Assembly: GCF_023242475.1 (NCBI RefSeq)
Contig: NZ_JALJFG010000023.1
Location: 30,614-94,613, forward strand
From: Pseudomonas sp. MWU15-20650
GTDB taxonomy: Bacteria; Pseudomonadota; Gammaproteobacteria; Pseudomonadales; Pseudomonadaceae
Length of the DNA: 64,000 bases
Direction of reading: 5' to 3'
A program made the translations under genes and the position numbers. Under the pieces are notes generated by a model, which did not search any database, was not told the DNA's origin, and saw nothing but the letters and a program-made list of their open reading frames with translations. Below, one piece after another: positions 25,779 through 34,152 of the stretch (its first letter is position 1; each line of letters begins with the position of its first letter).

Positions 25779-26525
25779 ATGAACAGCGAAGAGCAAACCC
25801 TGATCGATGGACTGTTTTCACGGTTGCAACAAGCCGAAACGGACTCAGCCCCCCGCGACGCCCTGGCCGAAGCGCGGATCAAGGAGCACATGACGCGTCA
25901 ACCGGCCGCCGGGTACTACATGACCCAGTCGATCCTGGTGCAAGAGCACGCGATCAAGAGTCTCGACGCGCAGAACAAGCAGCAGGCACAACAGATCCAG
26001 CAACTGCAGGACGAGTTGCAACAAGCCCGCTCGCAAACGGCACAACCGGCGCCGAGCAGCGGCGGCTTTCTGTCAAGCATCTTCGGTGGCGGTTCCCGTG
26101 AGCCCCAACCGACGCAGAGTGCTCCACCCGCTTCCAGCGGCGGCTGGCGTGAGCCGGCGCGGCCGTCTTTCGGGCAGCCTGTACCGCAACAAAACTACGC
26201 TGCCCCGCAACAGAACTATCAGCAGCCGCCCGCGCCCGCAGCACCTATCGGCAGTGGCTTCCTCGGTGGTGCGCTGAAAACCGCTGCGGGCGTGGCCGGT
26301 GGTGTGATGCTGGCAGAAGGCATCAGCAGCCTGTTCAACCACAACTCGCAACAGCCGCAAGTCGTGGAAGAAATCATCCGCGAAGAGCCGGCGCCTGCCA
26401 GCGATACCAGCAACTGGGGCAACGACGACCAGAAATTTGCCGGCAACGACAGCTGGGGCAGCGATAATGCCGACAGTTTTGCCGACGACGACTCCTCCTT
26501 CGGCGACGACGACTCCTTCGTCTGA
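25779..26525 (+). CDS. DUF2076 domain protein
   Basis: A 248-residue protein starting MNSEEQTLIDGLFSRLQQAE, the DUF2076 hallmark. A Gln-rich coiled coil (about residues 65-90, QQAQQIQQLQDELQQ) precedes a Gly/Ser/Pro/Gln-rich linker. A short glycine-rich hydrophobic segment (GGALKTAAGVAGGVMLAEGISSLF) and an extremely acidic C-terminus with several DDDS runs follow. The ATG at 25779 follows ACGAGG. Function unknown; the composition suggests a structural or envelope-associated protein. Confidence 0.83.
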   Translation: MNSEEQTLIDGLFSRLQQAETDSAPRDALAEARIKEHMTRQPAAGYYMTQSILVQEHAIKSLDAQNKQQAQQIQQLQDELQQARSQTAQPAPSSGGFLSSIFGGGSREPQPTQSAPPASSGGWREPARPSFGQPVPQQNYAAPQQNYQQPPAPAAPIGSGFLGGALKTAAGVAGGVMLAEGISSLFNHNSQQPQVVEEIIREEPAPASDTSNWGNDDQKFAGNDSWGSDNADSFADDDSSFGDDDSFV

Positions 26526-26536
26526 CCCACACTCAA

Positions 26537-26569
26537 CCGGGGCGCTTCGTCGCCCCGGGCTGATTTTTC
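26537..26569 (+). terminator. Rho-independent terminator after the DUF2076 gene
   Basis: CCGGGGCG and CGCCCCGG arms with a TTCGT-type loop are followed by GCTGATTTTTCT. It lies directly downstream of the stop codon. Confidence 0.8.
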
Positions 26570-26653
26570 TCGGAAACCTTCCCGTGGCTGGCATACTGGC
26601 GCCTTTGCGGACCTGCGCGTTCGAGGTCCAAGCGGCAGCCATGGGGAAGTGCG

Positions 26654-27130
26654 GTGAAGAAAATTGCAGTGTTCGCCGATGTACAAAACCTCTACTACAC
26701 CGTGCGCCAAGCCTATGGTTGCCACTTCAACTATGCCGCCCTGTGGGCTGACATCAGCTCGCGCGGCCAGATCGTCGAGGCATACGCCTATGCCATCGAC
26801 CGGGGCGACAGCAAGCAGCAGCAATTCCAGCAGATCCTGCGCAACCTGGGCTTTACGGTAAAACTCAAACCCTATATCCAGCGCAGCGACGGCTCGGCCA
26901 AGGGCGACTGGGACGTGGGCATTACCATCGACATCATGGACGCCGCCGACCATGTCGACGAAATCGTCCTGGCCTCCGGCGACGGTGACTTCGACATGCT
27001 GCTCGACCGCATCATCCACAAGCATGGCGTGGAAGCCGTGGCCTACGGTGTGCCGGGGCTGACGGCCAACTCATTGATACGTGCCGCCAGCCGCTACGTA
27101 CCGATCGAAGGCGCGCTGTTACTCAAATAA
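26654..27130 (+). CDS. NYN domain protein (LabA/PIN-like)
   Basis: A 158-residue protein from a GTG start with GGGGAAG upstream. Conserved NYN features are VFADVQNLYY at the N-terminus, KGDWDVGITIDI with metal-binding Asp, and LASGDGDFDMLLD. These put it in the PIN-like nuclease superfamily, whose members bind Mg2+ and may cut RNA. It sits upstream of an exonuclease-domain gene, 42 bp apart, so both may belong to an RNA or DNA turnover pair. Confidence 0.88.
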   Translation: MKKIAVFADVQNLYYTVRQAYGCHFNYAALWADISSRGQIVEAYAYAIDRGDSKQQQFQQILRNLGFTVKLKPYIQRSDGSAKGDWDVGITIDIMDAADHVDEIVLASGDGDFDMLLDRIIHKHGVEAVAYGVPGLTANSLIRAASRYVPIEGALLLK

Positions 27131-27172
27131 GCGCTGCGGCGCAATAAATGGTTAGACGGAGTTGAAACAGGT

Positions 27173-27784
27173 TTGGAACGTATAGCTGTCATCGACTTTG
27201 AAACCACCGGCATCACCCCCAGCAGCCACTGCCGGGCCACGGAAATCGCGGTGGTCATCCTCGAACGTGGTCAGATCGTGGACCGCTACCAGAGCCTGAT
27301 GAATGCAGGCGTGCGCGTACCGGGTTTCATCGAGCAACTCACCGGCATCAGCAACGCCATGCTGCGCACGGCGCCACCTGCCGAGCGGGTGATGAACGAG
27401 GTGAATGAATTCGTCGGCACCACGCCGTTGATGGCGCACAACGCCGCGTTCGACCAGAAGTTCTGGGACTTTGAGCTCGGCCTGATCCGCCGCACCCGCC
27501 TGCAAAAATTTGCCTGCTCCCTGTTGCTGGCCCGCCGCTTGATGCCGGCTGCGCCGAACCACAAGCTCGGCACCCTCAACAGCTACGCCCAACTGCCCCA
27601 CACCGGCCAGGCCCACCGGGCGCTGGCGGATGCGGAGATGGCCGCCAACCTGACGGCCCACCTGGCCCAGGAACTGCGGAGCAAGCACGGGCTGCGTGAG
27701 CTGTCCCACGACCTGCTGTGCACCTTGCAGAAAGTACCGGCGGCGAAGATCAATGAGCACCTTAAGAAACATCGCGGGTTCTGA
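27173..27784 (+). CDS. DnaQ-like 3'-5' exonuclease
   Basis: A 203-residue protein with the DEDDh nuclease motifs: VIDFETTG (Exo I), AHNAAFDQKF (Exo II) and HRALADAEMAA (Exo III). It is read from a TTG at 27173; a weak GGAG site lies about 10 nt upstream, so the exact start is less certain. It lacks polymerase or other domains. Family members degrade single-stranded DNA or RNA. Probably cotranscribed with the NYN gene. Confidence 0.88.
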   Translation: MERIAVIDFETTGITPSSHCRATEIAVVILERGQIVDRYQSLMNAGVRVPGFIEQLTGISNAMLRTAPPAERVMNEVNEFVGTTPLMAHNAAFDQKFWDFELGLIRRTRLQKFACSLLLARRLMPAAPNHKLGTLNSYAQLPHTGQAHRALADAEMAANLTAHLAQELRSKHGLRELSHDLLCTLQKVPAAKINEHLKKHRGF

Positions 27785-28127
27785 CCCAGAGCGCCTTTTC
27801 AAGACCAATGAAACTCCACATTTAGTGATGCGTCGCTTATCGAGGCTGTGCGCACACCAACGCCTGGTCCACCACCCTCTTCGCCATCTCCACCGCGCAA
27901 TAGGCATTTAATATCCGACGCGTTGTCGGCGAAAAGGAAATTGATCTGATGAGAATCGAAATCAGCGAAAAGGTGATTCAGCTGTTCGTCGATCTGATCG
28001 TTGAGCGCTCAACTATGCAGCGCGGCCGCTGACGCGATCGCAGGCAAGCCAGCTCCCACAGGTGAACGCGTGTAGCTCAGGCAACGCGGACTACTGTGGG
28101 AGGGGGCTTGCCCCCGATAGCGGCGGG
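27785..28127. other. Intergenic interval with a possible 27-codon frame and a REPIN
   Basis: After the exonuclease gene there is a candidate small frame at 27949-28032 with AAGGAA at a plausible distance. It encodes MRIEISEKVIQLFVDLIVER and ends just as REP-like sequence begins. It may be a gene truncated by the repeat or chance. The rest (27785-27948) shows nothing I can assign. Confidence 0.3.
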
Positions 28128-28130
28128 TCA
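28030..28130. repeat. REP pair (REPIN-like)
   Basis: A degenerate REP with GGCAAGCCAGCTCCCACAG at about 28042-28061 faces a consensus GTGGGAGGGGGCTTGCCCCC at about 28097-28116. They are inverted and separated by about 35 bp. Confidence 0.75.
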
Positions 28131-28589
28131 GCCAGCGTTTTTTCCATTCCCCTCCAGCTGCCCCAACGGCACCCGCCGCTCTATGGCGCTCGACAAAATG
28201 ATCGAGGTTTTGCTGAACCCGAACTTGGCCACGCGATTGATCAAGTTCTCCAGCTCTGGCATCGAACCCACCGCCGCTTGCATGATCACGCACGGGTCGC
28301 CCGTGACCCGGTGGCATTCAGTCAGTTCGGGAATTTCCGCCAGGGCGTCGTAGACCTTCTGGCTACCATGATTGGTCAGGCGCAGTTCGATCGTGCACTG
28401 GATCGGCAGGCCGATTTTGGACAGGTCTACCTTGGCCTGGTAACCGGTGATCACGCCGCTGGCTTCGAGCTTGGCCACACGTTCGGCCACGGCAGGGGCT
28501 GAGAGGTTTACGATGCGGGCCAGTTGCGCGTAGGAAGCACGGCCGTCTTCGAGCAGGGCACTGAGGAGCATGCGGTCGTATTTGTCCAT
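28128..28589 (-). CDS. Lrp/AsnC-family transcriptional regulator
   Basis: A 153-residue protein from the ATG at 28589 (MDKYDRMLLSALLEDGRAS). It has an AsnC-type helix-turn-helix (YAQLARIVNLSAPAVAERVAKLEASGVI) and a RAM ligand domain (ECHRVTGDPCVIMQAAVGSM). It is divergently arranged from the yedA-type exporter with a 160-bp AT-rich intergenic region. That geometry suggests it controls the exporter in response to an amino acid or related metabolite. Confidence 0.92.
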   Translation of the reverse strand: MDKYDRMLLSALLEDGRASYAQLARIVNLSAPAVAERVAKLEASGVITGYQAKVDLSKIGLPIQCTIELRLTNHGSQKVYDALAEIPELTECHRVTGDPCVIMQAAVGSMPELENLINRVAKFGFSKTSIILSSAIERRVPLGQLEGNGKNAG

Positions 28590-28750
28590 GGTAAGGCTCC
28601 TGGCGCGGGTGGCTTTCGAAAGCATGGGTTATAGCCTTCACAACCATGCTTTGAAAAGTGTATTGGCGTTTTAAACAGGTTTTGTAACTTATGTTTAAGT
28701 ACCTGCCTTTTTAGAATAAGCCTCCCCTCTCCAGCCTTTAGAGCCTCCCA

Positions 28751-29647
28751 ATGCCTGGCCCACGTCGCTTTTCCTTACCGTTGATCGCCGCCTTTTTTGC
28801 GTTGTATGTGATCTGGGGCTCCACCTACCTGGTGATTCGAATCGGCGTTGAATACTGGCCACCGTTTATGCTGGGCGGGATTCGTTTCTTGGTGGCAGGG
28901 GCGGCGATGTATGGCTTTTTGCGCTGGCGCGGGGTGCCTGCGCCGACGTGGGTGCAGTGGAAAGCCGCCGGCAAGATTGGCATTTTGCTGTTGACCTTCG
29001 GCAATGGTGCCGTGACCGTGGCCGAACACACGGGCGTGGCGTCTGGTGTGGCGGCACTGGCGGTGGCGACGGTGCCGTTGTTTACCTTGTTGTGCGGGTA
29101 TTTCTGGGGGGCGCGTAATACCCGCCTGGAGTGGGCCGGGGTGATCCTGGGGATTATCGGCATCGCCATGCTCAACATGGGCTCCAACCTGCAATCAAGC
29201 CCGACCGGTGCGGCCTTGCTGCTGTTTGCCGCTGCTTCGTGGGCGTTCGGTTCGGTGTGGAGCCGGCATTTGCCGCTGCCTGCCGGGGCCATGGCCAGTG
29301 CGGCGGAAATGCTGATTGCCGGTGTCTTGTTGCTGGTCGGCAGCGCACTGACGGGTGAACGCCTGCATGCCATGCCGCCGGTTGAAGGGTGGCTGGCCCT
29401 GGCGTACCTGGCGGTGTTCGGCTCGATCATCGCCTTCAATGCCTACATGTACCTGCTTAAGCATGTGCGCCCGGCGGCGGCGACCAGCTATGCCTATGTG
29501 AACCCGGCGGTGGCGGTGTTGCTGGGGATTGTGTTCGTTGGTGAAACCATCGGCAAGGAAGAGGCGTTGGCGATGTTGGTGATTATCAGCGCTGTGCTGC
29601 TGATCAGCCTGCCCCAGTGGCGCAAGCCCAAGCCGGAAATAAGGTAA
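28751..29647 (+). CDS. yedA: YedA-type drug/metabolite exporter (EamA, DMT superfamily)
   Basis: A 298-residue protein with ten membrane helices in two EamA repeats. It starts MPGPRRFSLPLIAAFFALYVIWGSTYLVIRIG. LAVATVPLFTLLCGYFW and YAYVNPAVAVLLGIVFVGE end the two repeats in the usual way. It is close to E. coli YedA, an inner-membrane exporter of unsettled substrate. The divergent Lrp gene is a likely regulator. Confidence 0.87.
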   Translation: MPGPRRFSLPLIAAFFALYVIWGSTYLVIRIGVEYWPPFMLGGIRFLVAGAAMYGFLRWRGVPAPTWVQWKAAGKIGILLLTFGNGAVTVAEHTGVASGVAALAVATVPLFTLLCGYFWGARNTRLEWAGVILGIIGIAMLNMGSNLQSSPTGAALLLFAAASWAFGSVWSRHLPLPAGAMASAAEMLIAGVLLLVGSALTGERLHAMPPVEGWLALAYLAVFGSIIAFNAYMYLLKHVRPAAATSYAYVNPAVAVLLGIVFVGETIGKEEALAMLVIISAVLLISLPQWRKPKPEIR

Positions 29648-29695
29648 ACTGCCGCGCATTACGCCCTTGCGCTGAATTTTTCCTACGGTAAACAC

Positions 29696-31030
29696 ATGAC
29701 TTTCGCCACCCTTGGCCTGATCGAACCCTTGCTGCGCGCCCTTGAGACGCTTGGCTACCAGACCCCGACGCCGGTACAGGCGCAAGCCATTCCGGCGGTG
29801 CTGGCCGGTCGCGACCTGATGGCTGCGGCCCAGACCGGCACCGGCAAGACCGCCGGTTTCGCCGTGCCGCTCCTGCAATTGCTGACCCTGGAAGGGCCGA
29901 AAGTCGCCGCCAACTCCGCACGTGCGCTGATTCTGTGCCCAACTCGCGAGTTGGCCGAGCAGGTTCACGCCAGCGTCGCCGAGTACGCCCAACACCTGCC
30001 GTTGACCACTTACGCGGTGTACGGTGGCGTGAGCATCAACCCGCAGATGATGAAGCTGCGCAAGGGCGTTGACGTGCTGGTCGCCACGCCTGGCCGCCTG
30101 ATCGACCTGTTCCGCCAGAACGCGCTGAAACTCAACCAGTTGCAAACCCTGGTGCTGGATGAAGCCGACCGCATGCTCGACCTGGGCTTCTCCGAAGAAC
30201 TGGCGAACATCTACCGCATGCTGCCGAAAAAGCGCCAGACCTTGCTGTTCTCCGCGACCTTCTCCGACGACATCCGCACGCTCGCCGGGCAGATGCTCAA
30301 CGACCCGCTGAGCATTGAAGTCAGCCCGCGCAACGTCGCCGCCAACACCGTCAAGCAATGGGTGGTGCCGGTGGACAAGAAGCGCAAGCCGGAACTGTTT
30401 GTGCACCTGATGCGCAAAGGCCGCTGGAAGCAGGTGCTGGTGTTCGCCAAGACCCGTAACGGCGTGGATGCGCTGGTGGATAAGCTGCAGGGCCTGGGCA
30501 TCAATGCCGACGGCATCCATGGTGATAAGCCGCAAGCCACGCGCCAACGCGCGCTGGATCGCTTCAAATCCAGCGACGTGCAGATCCTGGTGGCCACCGA
30601 CGTGGCGGCTCGTGGCCTGGATATTGAAGACTTGCCCCTGGTGGTCAACTTTGACCTGCCGATTGTGGCCGAGGACTACATCCACCGGATCGGCCGTACG
30701 GGCCGGGCGGGCAATACCGGTGAGGCGATTTCCCTGGTGTGTGCCGATGAAGTGAACATGCTGTCGGCCATCGAGATGCTGACGCGTCAGACCTTGACCC
30801 GCAAGATGGAGCCGGACTTCGAACCGGAGCACCGCGTGCCGGATACCGATGCCAGTGGGCAGGTGGTCAAGAAGCCGAAAAAGCCGAAGAAGCCTAAGGC
30901 GTCGGGCGGCGGCGGTAAGCGCAACCTGGGCAAATGGGTGGACAGTGGCGAAGTGGCACCGGCAGAGCCGTCGATCAAGCCGGTGCGCAAGGTGCCGGTA
31001 TTCAATACCGGGCCGCGTAAGAAAAAGTAA
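29696..31030 (+). CDS. rhlE: DEAD-box ATP-dependent RNA helicase RhlE
   Basis: A 444-residue helicase with a Q motif (FATLGLIEPLLRALETLGYQTPTPVQAQAIP), Walker A AQTGTGKT, DEAD box VLDEADRMLD, SAT motif FSATF and HRIGRTGRAG. A basic Lys/Gly-rich C-terminal tail with repeated KKPK follows. This organisation matches RhlE, which remodels RNA structure in ribosome assembly and in degradation with RNase E. It stands alone, 49 bp after yedA. Confidence 0.93.
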   Translation: MTFATLGLIEPLLRALETLGYQTPTPVQAQAIPAVLAGRDLMAAAQTGTGKTAGFAVPLLQLLTLEGPKVAANSARALILCPTRELAEQVHASVAEYAQHLPLTTYAVYGGVSINPQMMKLRKGVDVLVATPGRLIDLFRQNALKLNQLQTLVLDEADRMLDLGFSEELANIYRMLPKKRQTLLFSATFSDDIRTLAGQMLNDPLSIEVSPRNVAANTVKQWVVPVDKKRKPELFVHLMRKGRWKQVLVFAKTRNGVDALVDKLQGLGINADGIHGDKPQATRQRALDRFKSSDVQILVATDVAARGLDIEDLPLVVNFDLPIVAEDYIHRIGRTGRAGNTGEAISLVCADEVNMLSAIEMLTRQTLTRKMEPDFEPEHRVPDTDASGQVVKKPKKPKKPKASGGGGKRNLGKWVDSGEVAPAEPSIKPVRKVPVFNTGPRKKK

Positions 31031-31036
31031 GCTTTT

Positions 31037-31058
31037 AGGGGGCTTTGATGGCCCCTTC
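31037..31058 (+). terminator. Probable terminator after rhlE
   Basis: GGGGGC and GGCCCC-type arms around TTTGAT follow the rhlE stop by a few bases. The T-tract is weak, so confidence is moderate. Confidence 0.45.
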
Positions 31059-31132
31059 GTGAGCAAGCCCCCACATTTTGATCTGTGAATACATTCAACC
31101 TGTGGGAGGGGGCTTGCTCCCGATAGCAGACT
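31057..31132. repeat. REPIN between rhlE and the flavoprotein gene
   Basis: GAGCAAGCCCCCACATTTTG (about 31061-31080) faces an inverted GTGGGAGGGGGCTTGCTCCCG (about 31102-31122). This is a typical REP doublet in a convergent intergenic space. Confidence 0.8.
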
Positions 31133-31149
31133 CAAACCCAGCGCAGATC

Positions 31150-32376
31150 TCAGCGGTTAAGCCACTCCAGCATGCCGCGCCCAGCCGCTCGGCCACTGGC
31201 AAAACAGCCGGTCAGCAAATACCCACCCGTCGGCGCCTCCCAATCCAGCATTTCCCCCGCGCAAAACACCCCAGGCAATGGCTTGAGCATCAGCCGCTCA
31301 TCCAACGCCTCAAACGGCACGCCGCCTGCGGTGCTGATGGCTTCGTCCATGGGCCGCGTCTTTACCAATTTCAGCGGCAACGCCTTGATAGCCGCCGCCA
31401 ACTGCAGCGGATCGTTGAAGTGATCAGCCGGTGCCAACTCGCGCAAAAGTGCAGCCTTGACCCCATCCAACCCCAACTGGCTGTGCAAATGCTTGCTCAT
31501 CGACCGCGAGCCACGCGGCTTGGCCAAGGCCGCCTGGACCTTATCCAGCGCCTTGCTCGGCAGTAAATCGATATGCACAGTGGCTGAGCCGTCGCGGTTG
31601 ATTGCCTCGCGAATCGGCGCCGACAGCGCGTAGATCAAGCTGCCCTCGATCCCCGTGGCGGTGACCACACATTCCCCCAGCCGAGGTTTGTCGTCCGCCA
31701 GGCCGATGGCGACGTTTTTCAACGGTGCCCCAGCGAATTTGCTGACCATCAATTCGCTCCAACCCGACACCTCGAAACCGCAGTTGCTGGGTTGCAGCGG
31801 GGCGCAGGGTACGCCTTTGTCTTCCAGCCGCTTGAGCCAGCTGCCATCGGAGCCCAGGCGTGACCAACTGCCCCCACCGAGGGCCAGCAGCACAGCCTCG
31901 CTGCGGATGGTTTTTTCGCCATCGGGGCTGTGGATAAGTAGATCGCCATTCGTGTTCCAGCCCAACCAACGATGCCGGGTGTGGATAACCACGCCTTGGT
32001 CCCGCAGGCGCTTGAGCCACGCGCGCAGCAGCGGGGCAGCTTTCATGTCCGTAGGAAAGACGCGCCCGGAAGTGCCGACAAAGGTTTCAATGCCCAGGCC
32101 GTGGATCCATTCGCACAACGCTTCGGCACCAAACGCCCGCAACAACGGCGCCATATGCGGCGCGCGTTCGGCATAGCGTGAGAGGAAAGCCGGGTATGCC
32201 TCGGAATGGGTGATGTTCATGCCACCCACACCCGCGAGCAGGAATTTGCGCCCCACTGACGGCATGCCGTCATACAGGTCCACCCGCACGCCCGCCTGGC
32301 TCAAGACTTCGGCAGCCATCAGCCCGGCAGGGCCGCCGCCGATAACGGTAACGTGTTGAGGAGGGGTCTGGGGCAT
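31150..32376 (-). CDS. TIGR03862 family flavoprotein (HI0933-like FAD enzyme)
   Basis: A 408-residue protein from the ATG at 32376; a GTG four codons upstream is possible. The N-terminal dinucleotide-binding motif is VIGGGPAGLMAAEVLSQAGVRVDLYD. Middle motifs include GRKFLLAGVGGMNITHSE and LALGGGSWSRLGSDGSW. The C-terminal FAD motif is GVFCAGEMLDWEAPTGGYLL. These identify the HI0933/TIGR03862 group of NAD(P)/FAD proteins, with uncharacterised biochemical roles. Cytosolic and monocistronic. Confidence 0.9.
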   Translation of the reverse strand: MPQTPPQHVTVIGGGPAGLMAAEVLSQAGVRVDLYDGMPSVGRKFLLAGVGGMNITHSEAYPAFLSRYAERAPHMAPLLRAFGAEALCEWIHGLGIETFVGTSGRVFPTDMKAAPLLRAWLKRLRDQGVVIHTRHRWLGWNTNGDLLIHSPDGEKTIRSEAVLLALGGGSWSRLGSDGSWLKRLEDKGVPCAPLQPSNCGFEVSGWSELMVSKFAGAPLKNVAIGLADDKPRLGECVVTATGIEGSLIYALSAPIREAINRDGSATVHIDLLPSKALDKVQAALAKPRGSRSMSKHLHSQLGLDGVKAALLRELAPADHFNDPLQLAAAIKALPLKLVKTRPMDEAISTAGGVPFEALDERLMLKPLPGVFCAGEMLDWEAPTGGYLLTGCFASGRAAGRGMLEWLNR

Positions 32377-32547
32377 GGGTAGGGCCACGGTCGCTTGAAT
32401 AGGCCGAGCATTCTACCCGACGACAGCGTGGCTGCCTGATCAAAAAATGTACACTTTCCTACAAGCCATACGGCTGCTCGGTTTCAGCCCCTTACACTCA
32501 AGTTATCCACAGGCCGTTCCACAGGCATTGTGGGTAACGCTCACGCT
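32377..32547. other. Intergenic interval with one DnaA-box-like 9-mer
   Basis: TTATCCACA, a perfect DnaA-box sequence, occurs at about 32502-32510. It is single and has no origin features around it. Nothing else is apparent in these 171 bp. Confidence 0.4.
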
Positions 32548-33468
32548 TCAATGACAACCTGATGACGTCCACACCCGCTGGGCGCTGTGGTGCAGGATAC
32601 CGTGGCGGCGGGCCAAGGCTGGGCGGTCCTTGCTGTAGCCGCCGCCGATCACGCCCATCACGGGGATGTCGCGACCCAGGCAGTGGCGCATGACGCTTTC
32701 ATCGCGGGCGGCGGCGCCTGCGTCGGTCAGTTTGAGGTAACCGAGGGCATCATCCTTATGCACATCCACGCCGGCGTCGTAGAGCACCAGGTCGGGCTGG
32801 TAGAGCGGCAGCAAATAGTTGAGTGCGTCGTCCACCACCTTGAGGTAATCGGCGTCGCCCATGCCCATGGGCAAGGGAATGTCCCAGTCACTCTGGGCTT
32901 TGCGTGCGGGGAAGTTCTTTTCGCAGTGCAGCGAAACAGTGATGGCATCTGCCGTGTCGTGCAGGATACGCGCGGTGCCGTCGCCCTGATGCACGTCGCA
33001 GTCGAAGATCAGTACGCGGTTGACCCGGCCGCTGGCCAGCAGGTAATGGCTGATCACCGCCAAGTCATTAAAGATGCAAAAGCCCGCCGGGTAATCGTAG
33101 TGGGCGTGATGGGTGCCACCCGCCAGGTGGCAGGCCAGCCCATGTTCGAGGGCTTGTTCCGCCGCCAGTATCGAACCGCCCACCGCACGCACGGTGCGCT
33201 GGGCCAGTGCTTCGCTCCAGGGCAGGCCGAGGCGCCGTTGGTCTTCGCGGGATAATTCGCCGCTCATGTAGCGCGCGATATACCCAGGTTCATGGGCAAG
33301 GGCCAGAATCTCTGCTGGGCACAACGACGGGCGTAGCAGTTGGCTGTCCTGGGTCAGGCCGCTGTCCACCAGGTGGTCACGCAACAGGCGAAACTTGTCC
33401 ATCGGGAACCGGTGGTCTCCCGGGAACTCAGGGCTGTAGTCATCGTGGTAGATCAATGGCAAAGGCAT
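32548..33468 (-). CDS. Histone deacetylase-like amidohydrolase
   Basis: A 306-residue protein from the ATG at 33468 (MPLPLIYHDDYSPEFPGDHRF). The arginase/deacetylase zinc site is visible in AGGTHHAHYDYPAGFCIFNDLA and IFDCDVHQGDGTA, then DAGVDVHKDDALG, and VIGGGYSKD near the end. Bacterial members (acetoin utilisation AcuC, APAH and HDAC-like) remove acetyl groups from amines or lysines. The physiological substrate cannot be named. Confidence 0.92.
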   Translation of the reverse strand: MPLPLIYHDDYSPEFPGDHRFPMDKFRLLRDHLVDSGLTQDSQLLRPSLCPAEILALAHEPGYIARYMSGELSREDQRRLGLPWSEALAQRTVRAVGGSILAAEQALEHGLACHLAGGTHHAHYDYPAGFCIFNDLAVISHYLLASGRVNRVLIFDCDVHQGDGTARILHDTADAITVSLHCEKNFPARKAQSDWDIPLPMGMGDADYLKVVDDALNYLLPLYQPDLVLYDAGVDVHKDDALGYLKLTDAGAAARDESVMRHCLGRDIPVMGVIGGGYSKDRPALARRHGILHHSAQRVWTSSGCH

Positions 33469-33544
33469 GGGATTTTCTGACGGGAATCTGCGAAGGATCT
33501 TACCAGCGCTGTACACTCACGCACATGGCAAGGCAGGGGGACCC

Positions 33545-34114
33545 ATGGAGCCGATATTGGAATTGGAAAGCGCACGTCTGGTACTGCGCCAATGGCGCGA
33601 CAGCGATCTGCCGGAATTTGCGCGCATGTGCGCAGACTCACAGGTCATGCGCTATTTCCCGGCCAAGTTGAGCCATTTGGAAAGCGCCGCGTTGATCGGC
33701 CGTATTCGCGGGCATTTCGCCGAATATGGCTTTGGCTTTTGGGCCTTGCAGCGCAAGGATACCGGCGAATTTATCGGCCTGACCGGGCTGCAGAATGTCA
33801 ATTTTGAAGCAGGCTTTACCCCGGCGGTGGAAATCGGCTGGCGCCTGGCCCGCGAACATTGGGGCCTGGGTTATGCCAGTGAAGCCGCCTGGACCGCCCT
33901 GCGTTGTGGTTTCGACCGCCTGCAGCTGGATGAGATGCTCGCCTTTACCACCGAAACCAATCTGCCATCACAAAAAGTCATGCAAGCCATCGGTATGCAT
34001 TACGATCCGCTGGCAGATTTTGAACACCCCAAGGTCGCAGCCGATGATCCGCTGCGCCATCATGTTTTGTACCGCATCACCCGCGCCCAATGGTTGGACA
34101 CGCTGCACGGATAA
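33545..34114 (+). CDS. RimJ/RimL-type GNAT acetyltransferase
   Basis: A 189-residue protein from the ATG at 33545. It has the GNAT fold of the ribosomal-protein acetyltransferase type: LESARLVLRQWRDSDLPEF at the N-terminus, EIGWRLAREHWGLGYASEAA for acetyl-CoA binding, and FTTETNLPSQKVMQAIGM near the end. Likely transfers acetyl to an amine; target unknown. It is divergent to the deacetylase gene and 38 bp upstream of tesB. Confidence 0.88.
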   Translation: MEPILELESARLVLRQWRDSDLPEFARMCADSQVMRYFPAKLSHLESAALIGRIRGHFAEYGFGFWALQRKDTGEFIGLTGLQNVNFEAGFTPAVEIGWRLAREHWGLGYASEAAWTALRCGFDRLQLDEMLAFTTETNLPSQKVMQAIGMHYDPLADFEHPKVAADDPLRHHVLYRITRAQWLDTLHG

Positions 34115-34152
34115 GCAGCCCGGAATGCCCTATTGATTGTAGGAGTTGCTTT

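Noticed and set aside
29195..31135. Long minus-strand frame opposite yedA and rhlE
   Set aside because: It spans two well-supported genes and their intergenic region, so it is an antisense shadow.
32502..32510. TTATCCACA as part of a replication origin
   Set aside because: It is a single 9-mer, with another copy inside the dehydrogenase gene near 44161; no AT-rich unwinding element or dnaA/dnaN genes are nearby.
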